64,000 nt of DNA, taken from Echinococcus granulosus (taxonomy: Eukaryota; Platyhelminthes; Cestoda; Cyclophyllidea; Taeniidae). The notes beneath the pieces were generated by a model. The model searched no databases, had not been told where the DNA came from, and saw nothing but the letters and a program-made list of their open reading frames with translations. The stretch covers positions 62,001 to 126,000 of the forward strand of contig NW_020170411.1 of the NCBI RefSeq assembly GCF_000524195.1. Direction: 5' to 3'. The translations under genes and the position numbers were made by a program. This document shows, in pieces, positions 50,514 through 62,390 of this stretch. The number at the start of each line of letters is the position of its first letter. Position 1 is the stretch's first letter.

Positions 50514-52268
50514 ACGTAAGCCAGCAACTTTTTTTGAATGAGAAAAACAGTTGTGCTTTTAGTATACCACCCAATGTTCAAGCAGTAGATTTTTGCCGAA
50601 CCCTTGTCTGCGACTAAAAATGTGGATGCTAAAACATGTTTGGACAAAAAAAATTAAACAACTAATAGAGACCACTGGATAGTTCTTCGCAGCAAAATTT
50701 ATATCATTTGGTTAACTGTAGAATGACTCCGTGAAAATAAGTTTATTTGCAAAATTAAAGAGGATGTTTGTTTTATAAGCAGACACAAAGACACAATTGT
50801 ATACGCAATAATAAGACCCTCCGATGTGGTACAGAGTCTCTATCCCAATGTTCCAAAAAGGAAGCAAACTTTCATACGCAGCAGCAGTGGTAGTGGCGAC
50901 GGCGGATACAGGGAGTCCGAGGTATGTCGACCCAAGGTACTTTCACAGCTTGCACTGATCGAGACCAAGGTTGTCAGTGGTCACCGGAGTAGTAGCAGCA
51001 GCGGCAGTAGTAGTTGCAGGGAACAAAAAGTAGACACTTCGACCTCCACCCGAATTTAATCCCTCTGTACACACACTATGGCTTAACTGTCCTCGCATTA
51101 GCACCTATGACCCACTCATAACCAGAGGATGAGTGAGGATTCAGCGTCGTCACTCGCATTTATATTTCAATCGAAGGAAGCGATCGTTGAATGCTTCGCC
51201 TCTCCTCCTATTGCTGGGTCAAGGCTAGCCCACTCACCAGACTTGCCTTTTGCGACTACCGATAGCCTCCTACTAGAGTCGCTCCTGCCCCTGTTTTATT
51301 CCCCTTCGCCATCCCCACCCCTCACATCAACGCACAGCCCGAAAGATAAAGAGACCAAGAAACACACTAGTGCCTTCATCTGTTCCATTAACTTGTATGA
51401 TTTGAAGAATCACCCGGATTTGTGTATTTAAAAATTCACCTAAAATTATGTATTACTGATGAAAGCCAATTCGTCTTTTCTTGATTACCATGACTAAAGT
51501 AGTTAGGTTGATGATGTCCAGCTTCCTTTCAGCCACTCCAGCCATCAATATACCAATTACCAAATGCCCATGATGCATTTAAAGGGCTCATAACATGCAG
51601 ACTGTAGAGAAAATATCTGTCTAGTTTTGTAGGCGGAGTTAGTGGAAACTGGTGCCACGAAATCCAGCAGTGTTTTATGCGCAAATGTCTTCCTTTGTAG
51701 TTAACTTTTATCAACATAATTCGTTGCAACGGTGGAGCGTAAAGCGTTTTTTAGGTGGTAACAAAATTTACGAAACTTTCGGATAATAGGGATCATTCCA
51801 TTAAGATTGTTTACTCCGAATGTCAGCATAATTAGGTGTTTTGCCTTAAATGAACTTTTCGTTGGGTGCATTATTACCACAGCAAAAAGACAGCTTTTGC
51901 CAAAAAGGTAGCTTATAAGCAATTCTCCTAAGGTTTTCCTGCTTTGACAAAACTTAAGGTCACTTGTTTGCACTACTGAAAGTGGTTCCTCGGCCGTGAT
52001 CAGTTTATTCTTAGCCAATCACACTAAAAGGTGGGTGAAGAGAGGCTCACTTACTATCATTCAATTTCACAGGTCGCGATATGCATCTGCATTCAATTTC
52101 CTATCGAATGTGGTGCTAACAGTGAGAGGTGCTTATTCTCGCAAAAAGATGCGAGATATTTTACGTCACTCTCTAACAGCGTTTGTAATTACTTAGCACT
52201 CACCGTCTGGTGGAAATGACATCGATAAACGCTACTTTTAAATCAGTCAACAAGCTCTCTGTATTTCG
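50514..52268. other. Spacer downstream of the Notch ligand
   Basis: ATTAAA signals at about 50652 and 50753 could end the Notch-ligand mRNA. A Ser/Lys-rich open segment at 50835-51058 is preceded by an acceptor-like TGGTACAG. A 100-codon frame at 51129-51431 has no known domain. No supported gene. Confidence 0.4.
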
Positions 52269-53515
52269 CATGAGCTTTGGCACTTAGGTCGGGCAGCTAA
52301 CGGTTCCGATCGCTTTCGTGATCAAAGACATGTTAATTCAGCCAAGGCCCCGTTTACAGTGATGGACCAGCTCACTAGCGAATTAGAACGGAGGTGTGTC
52401 CACCCAATTCACCTGGCTGAACTTCTGTAAGGTCAACAAAATCGGTTAGTAAACCCATCAAACCCTGACAGGGCCAAGTTTGTTGTAACTGAACTTCGGA
52501 ACTGTAGTTTTGTGTGTCAAGTTCACCACATTGCTATGGCGTCCTAAGTAGCTTATACTTAGAATTGGCACCCTTTTTGCGAATGGCGATAATTTGTTCG
52601 ACACATTCTATTCAGCTGGTTTTGGGCTTTGAAAACTCCTTAGGAGCCTCTACACCGCTTGGTTTCAGAAAAACCTTGGCAGAGGCCCTAAGTGATATTC
52701 GTGAATGCCTTTATGCTTGGTTTAGAGGTCATCTTATTCGCTAAATCCTTTATTTTAAGCCGACTGCTTTTTGGAAGACATGCGCCAATTTGATGAAAAC
52801 CAAGACCAAACTATTCATCTGTGTCCATGTTCGTCCAACTGATAAGCTTCAAAGTGAGGCTGACTATCTTCCACTGTCGCAATATATGGAAAATGTCGAA
52901 TGGGTCTATTAGTAGTTTGAAATTGAAGAGGATCTGTTGTCTGGTGATTGTCAGATTCAAAGAACTTTCATTTTGGCGTCTGATGATGCGGAAGTCTTCA
53001 AGGAGGCTAGAATTCCCTATTCAACCTGCGCTTTTATTGATAATTAAAACCGTGTGAAAAACTACTAGACGAGAAGCCTGATGACGGGTCTACAAAATAT
53101 TACTTACGATATCTTCAGTCTGGTAAACTTCGACGATATTGTTTGCACATTGTCCTCCATCGTCCATCGCCTCGTCCATGGGCTGCCGTTAACTAGTTTG
53201 ATGGGGCACGGTGGCAGAACTGTAGCGTTCAGAGACTCCCTGAAGACGAAAGAAGACACAATACTCGGGCAGAATAGGTATATTCAGCACGGAGAAGGTG
53301 TCTAGGCTATTGGCATGGCCCAAAAGGGCCAGCCCACCCAGCGGGGTACAAGGGGGCTAATTCAAAGTACAAAAGTGGCGCCTCACCAATACCGAGGGAT
53401 AAACCACCATCGTATTACAGAACAACCCACGGGCGGTCTATCGACAGGATCTACACCATGAATGGCCAACACGAAGGTCATCGGATGTGCAACTGGAAGT
53501 AGTGCTAAAAAGATG
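52269..53515 (+). pseudogene. FUT8: Decayed FUT8 (alpha-1,6-fucosyltransferase) copy
   Basis: Relic of the Golgi enzyme that adds core fucose to N-glycans. Reading through several stops and at least two frame shifts recovers family blocks in the right order: HELWHLGR (52269), LTSELERR, a CSFVCQVHHIAMAS block near 52500-52545 (equivalent to the GCGxGCQxHHVVYC region), ALSDIRECLYAWF at about 52690, FLEDMRQFDENQ (52768), ICVHVRPTDK (about 52815; equivalent to VHVRRTDK, with one Arg replaced by Pro), TFILASDDAEVFKEA (about 52965), and DIVCTLSSIVHRLV (about 53135). After the LTR-like insertion, DRIYTMNGQHEGHRMCNWK at 53437-53493 resembles the C-terminal SH3 region. No introns are evident over about 950 bp, which suggests a processed retrocopy, but the parent gene is not in view. 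Not functional. Confidence 0.75.
53221..53418 (+). mobile_element. LTR-like repeat, copy 4, with target duplication
   Basis: 198 bp with TGTAGC...TATTACA ends (TG...CA), about 90% identical to copy 1. It is flanked by the direct repeat GAAC at 53217-53220 and 53419-53422, as expected from integration. It sits inside the FUT8 relic and so is younger than that copy. No coding capacity. Confidence 0.8.
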
Positions 53516-55726
53516 TAATAGTGTCGAGGAGCCCTTGAATGGCTCTATCGATATAAACGATGGTAGAACCTTGTCCACCTAAGCGGAAAAACCTTTTATG
53601 GTTTCTTAATAAGTAATGCTTCTAAGAATTTCATACACCTACTCTGCTCCTCTTTTGGCATTGTAGTCCTTGTTTAGATTTCTTTTTGACATAATTTTAA
53701 AAATAAAACTCCTTTGAAGCTGTGTTTAGATCCAGTTAGTAAATTTTGCCCAAGATTCGTTGGTTTAGAGAGATACCTAAATGAAACTTGTTTGAGCAAA
53801 ATGTTCTGAATCTGAAGGGACTTTGCATTCCTCTAAAATCGGGAAAGTATCCATATGTAGTCATAAAAAGAGGCCATTGTGAAATAAGTAACTGTTTAAG
53901 ACAACTTGAACAGCAACCGGAAATGCCTCAGTACACACCTCAAAGTCACTTGGGCTCTTTAGGAATTCTCATCCTCCAGCACTGACCAATTCGGGAGTGA
54001 TAAAATGGCAAAGTGTGTGACTGCACAATGAAGCAATCAGAAAAGGCAGGGCAGGGCTGGTAAGAAATTGCAGCAGTGCTACCAACGCTACAATGTAGAA
54101 AATAAGTTGAGTAAATACGAATCATTGGATGGGATGTTGGGTGTTACGCTGGGTACAGCATATCCTTTTCCATTCACCAATAGATTAACCATCGCTTTTT
54201 GTAAAAGAATTTCAAGGACACAAGCTGTTAATTGAGTGACCCCAACCTTTCCTGCCGCATGGATTCAAGAGGACTCTTGTGAACCTTTTAATTATATGCC
54301 TAACTAACAATGTTGAAAGTCGACCAATCCCGCGAAATGAAGGAATTATAAACATAATACAATTTCACACATTGCGAGAGCTTATGAGCGTAGGTTGGGA
54401 TAAGTTTAAGTTTTAACTGTGCTCGCCAAAATATTTGGCTTAAATCAAGATGCATTCCCTGCATCTCCTCTAGTGGAATCCCAAGATCGTCACACTTCAA
54501 GTAAACGAATGGGACAGAAAAGAACGCGGTACAAAATAAATCCACTTTTTTGCTGATGAAAATGAAGAAATCGGTTGGCCAATCGACGGTCTTAAATGAG
54601 TCTTAAACCATTGCTTCAGTAGCATTACCTGAAAAAAGGAGGATCTGAAATTCACTGAAGTGAACCAAGCACCATAGACCAATCACTCTCCTGTCAATCT
54701 CGAAAACCCACTTTAAAGAAATTGTTACGTCTAACTCTGCTTGGCTGTTGGTTACCGGCATTGCTAGGATTCTTAACATGCAAGTAGTGGCGCCTTATAA
54801 TCTTGCCAGCTTTGCCCTTAATGTCTTTAGCCACCTTAGGAAGAGAGACACGGTGGCTAGTATCCGGCTGGCTATGCGATGTTAAATTCGCGTCTTCTAA
54901 ATGAATTCTACCTAATGCACCTTTGGTTTGCTTTAAATCTTCAATCCTACCCCTCTCTCTGTAGCAGTTGGCATCTATTTCATTCTTGTCAAAGATTTTT
55001 AAAACCTATCGAACATCAAAGCAACTCAGCTGCAAAAAATAAGTAACTAACTTCATGTCTATAATAAGGAATTTAGTACTGATCGGCAAGTATCATGGTG
55101 GCTGAACTTAAGCCAGGTATTGGCATTTATTTGCCACTAACATAATTTATTATGCATGAGAAGCTTTCACTGTGCTTAATCAAGTGGTAAATGAAGCCCA
55201 TAAAGTGAGATTCTCAATGGCGATGAGGAGGAATCTGTCATTGATTGTGATAAGCCAGCATAGCCTGATCACATAATATAAATTATGATAAAAACCTGAT
55301 TTTAAGCTTAACTGAAATAGGCTGAGTGAAGATGAATCATGATGGTTTTGTGCCTTGGAAAATAATGCAACGCATAAGTTTTTCCTCCTAATGCAGCCTT
55401 TCAAATGTCCAGCACCGTTACAGTGAGGGCCTCTTTGGACTTTTATGGCCTAAAAGATCATGCTAGAGCATTCAAGGCTGCCCTAGAGCCATCATGAGCT
55501 CTGCAGGGGTACTTTCGTATTCTTAGTGATATTTCGTAGCGTATAATGTGAATATTCCGCAAATACTCAGAGTATTATAGTGAATCTGATTTTGACCCCA
55601 CTTCGGAAATTGATGACGTCTATACAGTCACATGATTTGTCCAACATGCCCTGCGCCACCCAAAATGCTTATTAAAACAAACGTCCATTTGATAACTAAC
55701 ATGCAGAAGGACTTGGAAGCCATAGA
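53516..55726. other. Spacer with unexplained minus-strand open frames
   Basis: Two long stop-free stretches on the minus strand, about 54602-54300 and 55005-54700, have no known domain. The second starts after an acceptor-like CGATAG. A 65-codon plus frame at 53788-53985 is also open. Each alone is compatible with chance. Confidence 0.3.
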
Positions 55727-55915
55727 TGTAATACAACGGTTGTTTAACTCCCGGTTTCGGTGAAAAGCCACCTTTGACTTGACCATTGTACCACGCCAGG
55801 TGGGCTGGCCGTCAGACCACGCCAGTAGCCTTAATACCCTCTGTATGTGGAAAATATGTATCTTGCCGGAGTATTATATCTTCTTCAATCTTCAGGAAAG
55901 TTTCGGGGCGCTACA
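55727..55915 (-). mobile_element. LTR-like repeat, copy 5, with perfect 5-bp target duplication
   Basis: 189 bp that on the plus strand begins TGTAATAC and ends GCGCTACA, i.e. TG...CA ends in reverse orientation to copy 4. It is flanked on both sides by ATAGA (55722-55726 and 55916-55920), a perfect 5-bp direct repeat typical of LTR-retroelement integration. It contains the family blocks AACTCCCGGTTTCGGTGA and CTTCAATCTTCAGGAAAG. Interpreted as a solo LTR. Confidence 0.82.
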
Positions 55916-55920
55916 ATAGA

Positions 55921-56417
55921 AGTGACTGGAGGGTCATGTAGTTAACCGGAAGTGCAAGATCTGAAGCCTATGGAAATGATACAGAAAATCTTGCAGTTAT
56001 CGCAAGCCATTTTGTTCCAACACAACAAATACAAACGAGCGTAACTGATATATTTAGCAGTTTAAATTTGGAAATTACCTAAGTCTGCAGCATAAATAAA
56101 GTGTGAGTAGTAAAATTATCAATAGCGACCATTAAACATATACTGAACCCGTTTGTCTAGCATCACATTGAACTCATCAGAAAATGATTAAAGGATCAGG
56201 ACATAGTTCAAAAAATGCATAAATATGCACGGATCTTATAACAGTGGAATATATGTATGATAGTTAAGTTAATTTAAGGGGAAAAGTAGGCATAAATGGG
56301 TGGTAAGCCCCCTAATAAGTTTACAAAATACTGACGATTAGGAGGCTATAAATATTACTGTCCTTACAGTAAACAGTTTAGTGAAACTTATTAACGAGTT
56401 ACATTTTGACCTTGCAG
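55921..56417. other. Upstream region of endonuclease V
   Basis: AT-rich spacer ending in a CCTTGCAG acceptor at 56410-56417, only 9-23 nt before candidate start codons. Likely an outron or a 5' untranslated intron of the ENDOV gene. No gene seen. Confidence 0.4.
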
Positions 56418-56440
56418 CTGAATTTAATGCACTGGGAGGA

Positions 56441-59400
56441 ATGGGCGTGGTGTGTGCGCAACGCGGTAAGGTGCTCTCATTGGTCTCTCTTAGCGTGAGT
56501 CGTCCTTGTTCTTATTGTGCTGCTCGCTTGTAAATAGTGTGGGCTTCTTGAGTTTCTTTTCCCGATTTTTCTCCTCAGTTATGAAATGTTTTCGCCTATA
56601 ATACATAATTTGAACTGATATAGTCTTGTTTTCGAAATGAATCTGCCCCATTTTCGTAATTTTTGGCTGGGTAGGTTGCTCATGTTAGTTTGGTCGAGTT
56701 GGTCCCAAATTATTTGTTTATCCTGGATCGTCATCTGGCATTTCAAATGTTAAGATGAATTTGACTTGTGTTTGAATAAACTGGAGTCTCTTCGATTGTC
56801 ATTCCTCTTTTACAAGCTCCACGGATGCCCCACAAGTAATTCCAAGATTGGCTCCTAGTTTGTTCATGGAAGAACTTAAAAAAAATTGGATCGAGTGAGT
56901 TTAATGCCAATGTTGATTTCTCTGACGATAAGGAGTTTGCCTCATAGATCATTTCGAATTCGTTAGAATAATGGATTTGTAGATGTGGTTTTGTACTTTC
57001 ATTATCTTATTTGTTTCTGAAAATCGTATTGTTCATGAAGTGTAATTACTGATAGCATTTAAGCCAAAAATTTTTGTTTAAACCACATTAACTGCTGAGA
57101 ACAGTATTTTTGCCGGTATAATTACTGATAAAAGTGTTACTCCCGTGGAAATTCTTTAAAAAAGTCTGAAACTACAGCAAACTGAACATTTTGCTGAAAT
57201 TTATGCCCAAAATAATCTCCCATGCCGTTTTTTGCGATTTCAGAGAACAGCTGAGACTGAAACAGCAATGTGTGCTAGAGGATAGTCATGAAATCTTGGA
57301 AAAACTCAATAGCGGTACACTGCTTGTGGGAGGTCTTGACATTTCCTACTCCAAAAATGTTCCGTCCCTAGCCTTCGTTGGCGTTTCTGTGGTGCGGATC
57401 AGTGATCCTGTTTCAGAAACGCAGGTAGATCATTTTATTGCTAACTTGTTCTATTGCCTGTCCAGATATGATATTCGACTATAAAATAATCAATTGTGCC
57501 ATTGAAAATGGAAAATTTGCATTCGGTTCCGATGTTGAATTTTACAGAAGTTTTAATAAAGCAATGCTTTTTTCGAATATTGTGGGAAATGGGCGGTTTT
57601 CTTCTGCCAGTTCTTTAAACTTGGGTCAACTTATGTGCCAATAAGTGTTTTTTATGTTTGGTAATCCACCACTTTTTGGCACAAGGTGTATGATGGATAT
57701 TTCATGCTAGCATTCTTCATCAGTTCACAAGACATGATTCGTGTGAAGTGGATATTTTGTATCAGTTGATAAAATGCAGTAGGTTATGTCCATAAACCTG
57801 AGTTTTCCCTGTTGTGTTGAGATCGTTTAAATCACGTGATTACATTGGATTTAATTTTTCACCTTCTATAGTGTGAAACGCTGGCAGTGGACTGCAATCG
57901 TATAACAGTAGAAGTTCCCTATGTACCCAATTTTCTCGCCTTCCGCGAGGTACCCGCCTACGTGGCCGCGGTTCGCGCGTTCGAGACGCACCATGCAGCC
58001 CTCGCTCCTGACGTTTTCATGGTAGACAGCAATGGAACGCTACACCCTCTTCGCTTCGGTGCCGCTTGCCACCTTGGCGTGTTGCTGGAGCGACCCACCT
58101 TCGGAGTAGCCAAAAATCTGCCTCTTCTCCAACCCCTGCCCAATCATTTCCCTCCGGATGCCGACGGACCCACGCAGAAGCGCCTTCTTCTGCAGGTGTG
58201 TTCGCTGACCCTTTTTTGGTAGATTCGGACCGCACTTATGCGTTAGTTGATGAAGTGGTGTTGTCTCCCTTCACAGACTTTCTTTGATATCGAAACTATC
58301 AGTTTGCGCATTTTAGAATTCGAGTCGTAAACTGTTTTCTCCAGTTAGGCGCTATTGTGGTCCATCAACTTATAATTAGACATAGTAGTGCTCAAAGTTT
58401 TCATTGTTTGCCTGTATTGGTTACGTTTGATTTTTCTCCTTTTCCTTCACTTGAAATCTAACATTTCATTTGGCGTGGTTCTTTTCCTGCAGATATTCCT
58501 TGTTAATGATTTTGAAGAAACCCAATAAAATTTTAATAGTGGGAATGAGATGTACTTCAAATTTGTTGTATTTTCAACAACTTCCAAGAGAGGATGTTAC
58601 CGATCTTTTTGTTGCAAATTTTTCTACCATGTTTCACCAACACTGCGACTAAATGCAGGTTATAACATTCTCATTTATTACCTGGTTCATTCAACTACAA
58701 AAAGACGGTGCTTTTTTATTTATGACTTCTTTGTGTTATTTATATTTTTTCCGTTTTTTACATTGTTTCAGCGGCTGAAACAAATGAAACAAGGCGAAAA
58801 ACTTGATCTTCTTGGCCAAGACGGTAGGATAGATGGTGTTGTAAGGCTAATTACTGTCATTGTTAGTTAGTTTGTACTTTTCGTCTATTTATTGATCATA
58901 GCCCCTTAAAGAATTGGGTGCTTTTCTACATAATGACTGTGAACTTATTAGAATTCTCAGTTGAAGTATCCAAAACAGTAGTAAGTTGTAAAGGTTAGAA
59001 ATAATTGCTTTGTAGTTGCAATACGTCAACCAGTGCATCAATTCAACTTAAATAAGTATTTGATCTGGGAATTGTGTTGTCTCTTTTTTGTAAAAACGTA
59101 TTTGCCGAAGTCGTGTCTGTTGTTCTAGGCTCTTCTCACCAGTGCGTCATCGAATCCCGTTTTCGTCTCACCTGGGCATCTGATCACCCTTCAAACCGCC
59201 GTGGAAATAGCCCTGCGATGCTCCATCCATCGGATTCCGGAGCCAACACGAAAGGTAATTCAGCGCCCATCCTTTCTTTCTTTTTTTTTTTTTTTTTTTT
59301 TTGCAGTGATTTGATGGTTACCCGAATACGCCACATTTTGCTTCAGTTATTTCTTATGAGCACTCCTGTGTAATACTTTATTGTCAATCAGTACTTTTAT

Positions 59401-59545
59401 TGAATTGTTCTGCATCTTTTCATGCTGCCTTATTCTTAGCAATTTCTAGCCTTCTTTTCAAATTTCTTAGGCTGATTTGCGAACACGTGAAGAGCTGGCC
59501 AAATTCGTAGACGCTGAACAAGTTGACAATGGGCTGCAAACTTGA
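56441..59545 (+). CDS. ENDOV: Endonuclease V
   Basis: Nuclease that cuts next to inosine in RNA or deaminated adenine in DNA. Exons: about 56441-56465 (uncertain), 57246-57424, 57872-58195, 58772-58840, 59129-59254, 59471-59545; about 265 residues. Hallmarks: EQLRLKQQ near the start, VGGLDISY with the first metal-binding Asp (about D40), PYVPNFLAFREVP with the wedge motif and catalytic Glu (about E94), and FMVDSNGTLHP with the second Asp (about D120). Then come CHLGVLLERPTFGVAKNL, VSPGHLITLQTAV with the C-terminal active-site His, and HRIPEPTRKADLRTRE. The active-site set is complete, so the enzyme should work. The usual VDGNG reads VDSNG. The first exon could instead begin at ATG 56427 with a different donor. 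The stop at 59543 leaves a short C-terminal tail. Confidence 0.9.
59255..59306 (+). other. 52-nt alternative intron with 22-T tract in ENDOV
   Basis: Starts at the exon-5 donor GTAATT and ends in T22-GCAG. It is a strong-looking acceptor just inside the main intron. Use of it would place TGA immediately after the exon-5 Lys codon and remove the last 24 residues. Confidence 0.4.
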
Positions 59546-62390
59546 CTGTCTTACTGTTCTTTGCTACTTGAACCCTTCTTTATTTAAATCGAAAGTGGGA
59601 ATATTCCCATTCTTCCTTATTTCCCCACAATTATGGATCCCACACGCGTTCTTCGGGGTTAGCTTTCTTCACCCTATGGGTCTCCAATGGGTAAATAATT
59701 TCTACTGAAATCAGTTAGTGGCGTGGGTGTACCGTTGCATTAACGAACGTAGAAGTCGATTACCAGTAGGGTTCGTCTATGGTTCGTGACCTCATCCGTC
59801 TACTTACATGGCATGGCAGCCATGATTATTCCGCCCTTCCGATCAATGTGCATTATCTTCACTTTGCATCTTGCGTTACCCCATTTGTCGCTCTCAAGGC
59901 GAACATAGTTCCGGTTGTTGCTAGATCGTCCTGTTCAAACTTGGCATTGGAGACCTCAGGGGGTACTTTCAGCTGTCCTGGTGCTTAGTGTGGCTGTTCT
60001 GTCACCATAGAAAACAGTACTGCAATCTCTCCCAGGATGATCTCGAATTCTGGACACAGAGAGTGAGTTGGAGGAGTAATTTTAGATTCCCTGTTGAATT
60101 GCCGAGTTTATGCTTGAAATCCTTTGGGAGAAATATTACCATCCAATCTCCGTGCGTGTAAAGGCCCACCACTCGAAGGAGGTCGAATTGAGGTTACGAA
60201 TTGTTACGAAAAAGTGGGTCTTATTTGGTTGGTTATGTTATAATACGAAGATTTCGTAGATGTGTGCATCCACAACAAAAACTCCTGATATGAGATATTT
60301 GTTATTGCAAAGTCGATTCATCAGGGCTCATGGAAGCCTACCAAGTTGACTCTTGAATCAGTGCCCTTTAAAAGTTCCAACCATTAGCTGGAGAGATGTG
60401 ACCATTCGTCGTTGTATACACGCCGCTAGGTGTCACATACATTTCATGCTTCTAAAAAGTAGTGAAGAAGAAGATGGTCTAGCCAATTTGGTAGAGTTTG
60501 TTTGAACAACGTCACTAGCTAAAACAAATACTTCCGTTAAGTGGGGAAGGCAGACTTCTTGCTCTAAGCGATGTGCAGCAGTCGAAGATGCTACAATATA
60601 CTGTTATTACCTATTTAAATGCATTAGGAACCAGGTTTGCCATTCATGGGTTATGATGGTCTAAAAACTGATCTAGTTATTTAAGTTCAGGGTTGTGTGC
60701 CTCGTACCTTCAGCAACTGAGCTCTAGCCATCCTGCTTGAGGTGCCACCATTGCCTTTATCGAATGCACACAACTTCGATCTGCTGCAGTTGACTCGAGG
60801 GTGGATTTCGGCACAAATAAAGCATCTCTCCACGGCCATTCTTCCCATAAGTCGCATTGGTTCCAATTAACTTCCAAAGCTTGTTTATTCATGCGCTTAT
60901 TAGATATTCTAACCTATCATATTACAACAGTTTGAGTGGTAACTTATTCCGAATATTTTAAATGCAGCGAGGTCTCACGAAGTGACCAATTCACCGCCAG
61001 CTCCATAGGATGTCACGCTACACAAAGGTATGATATGAGGAAACCGTGGTGCTACAAAAGGATCAAATTTTTTACATTGTCAAGCCGACACCATTGGTTT
61101 AGCTTGCGTCTAGCAGGCGTCACCTGTCCTTCGATCCATAGAAGCCTAACGAATGCACACGCACTCGAGATTGTAGCAACTGCACACCTGTCCACCAATC
61201 AAACCGGTGCATAAACAGCCGACTCGACGACCTTGCGAGCCAATCGGAGCACAGTCTGGCCTTTTTTCTCTAGCTCCACTCCATCTAGCGTCACTTGGCT
61301 GCGCAGACACACGCGGTTCGTGTGTGTGTGGATTTGTGTGTTTGTGCGTGCGTGTGTGTACGAGTACCACCTTGTCTGTGAGACAGACACACAAGCATGC
61401 AACGACCTCCTAGTGATTTTGCGTGAGTTCCACGCGGTTTATAACTTAAATGCGCAAGCCTTGAACCTATGCGTGACCGAATTGTCCAGTGGCACTACAT
61501 GAGTATATAATTTCTTCCCATTCGCCATGCATTTACGCTCCTCACGCACCGTACTCATATCATTGAGCGTTGGTCGATTTCGGTGTCGTATGCCTATTCT
61601 TATGTGCTGATCCGCCTATGTGTGGTTTTATGGTATATACAGGAGTAGAGTGCATTTGAAATGTACGCCTTAATCAAGATTGGCACCCTATTGATATCAA
61701 TGGTAAGGGTGTGTTAGTTCTCGGTGTGGATCAAATACTAAAGTATTCATTGATATGCATGATACACACATGCAGGGGCTGTTTGAAATGACTTCAGTAA
61801 ACATTTGGCCCTCGTGCCATTGATTCAAGCTGAATGAGATATCCTCGCTGACACAGATGTCTTCGTCGCTCTAGATAGTAGTTTTCTCTTGCATCAACTC
61901 AGTTCTGCAGCGCCAAATCCGTTTGTTTTCGGAAGTAGAGGAGTAAAATTTGCCACTGCATAGATATTCTCGTGTTTTCTGCTGCTCATGGAAGAGATGT
62001 CGGTTTTCTTGCTTCTTGTGCTCCGGTTATACAATTACTTGTTGATGGAAGTGGTGTAGGTTCATGAGCCTTTTGTACACATGACGCAAGCGCTTGTTTC
62101 TCAGTGTGGTTCTAACTAGACCTAGATGATGAAAACACAATTCGATTTTGTCACACAACCTACCTTAAAACGATTCCTCAGGTGTGAAAATCAGCTTTTG
62201 AAATACAAGGTTAAGTTAATGACCTCAACTTTTAACTTCTATGGAGTTAAATTCTCACGAAATTTCTGTTTATTTGTATGCATTAAGTGTAGAAAGTAAT
62301 TTATGCTTCATACGTGGCCATTTCTTGTTGCCTTGCCTACAGGTCTACGCTATCGAAACTTCAGCTTAGTTCTTTACATTCGCGGACCTA
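59546..62390. other. Intergenic downstream of ENDOV
   Basis: No recognisable gene. Contains a TG-rich microsatellite at about 61318-61362. Short open frames lack known domains. Confidence 0.4.
61318..61362 (+). repeat. TG-rich microsatellite
   Basis: Interrupted run of TG, TTTG and CGTG units, purely simple-sequence. It explains the open frames on both strands at this place. Confidence 0.7.

Noticed and set aside
52821..53057. 78-codon plus-strand frame
   Set aside because: Different frame from the FUT8 similarity; a shadow of the relic.
61146..61502. Overlapping open frames on both strands
   Set aside because: Produced by the TG-rich microsatellite; His/Thr and Cys/Val repeats only.
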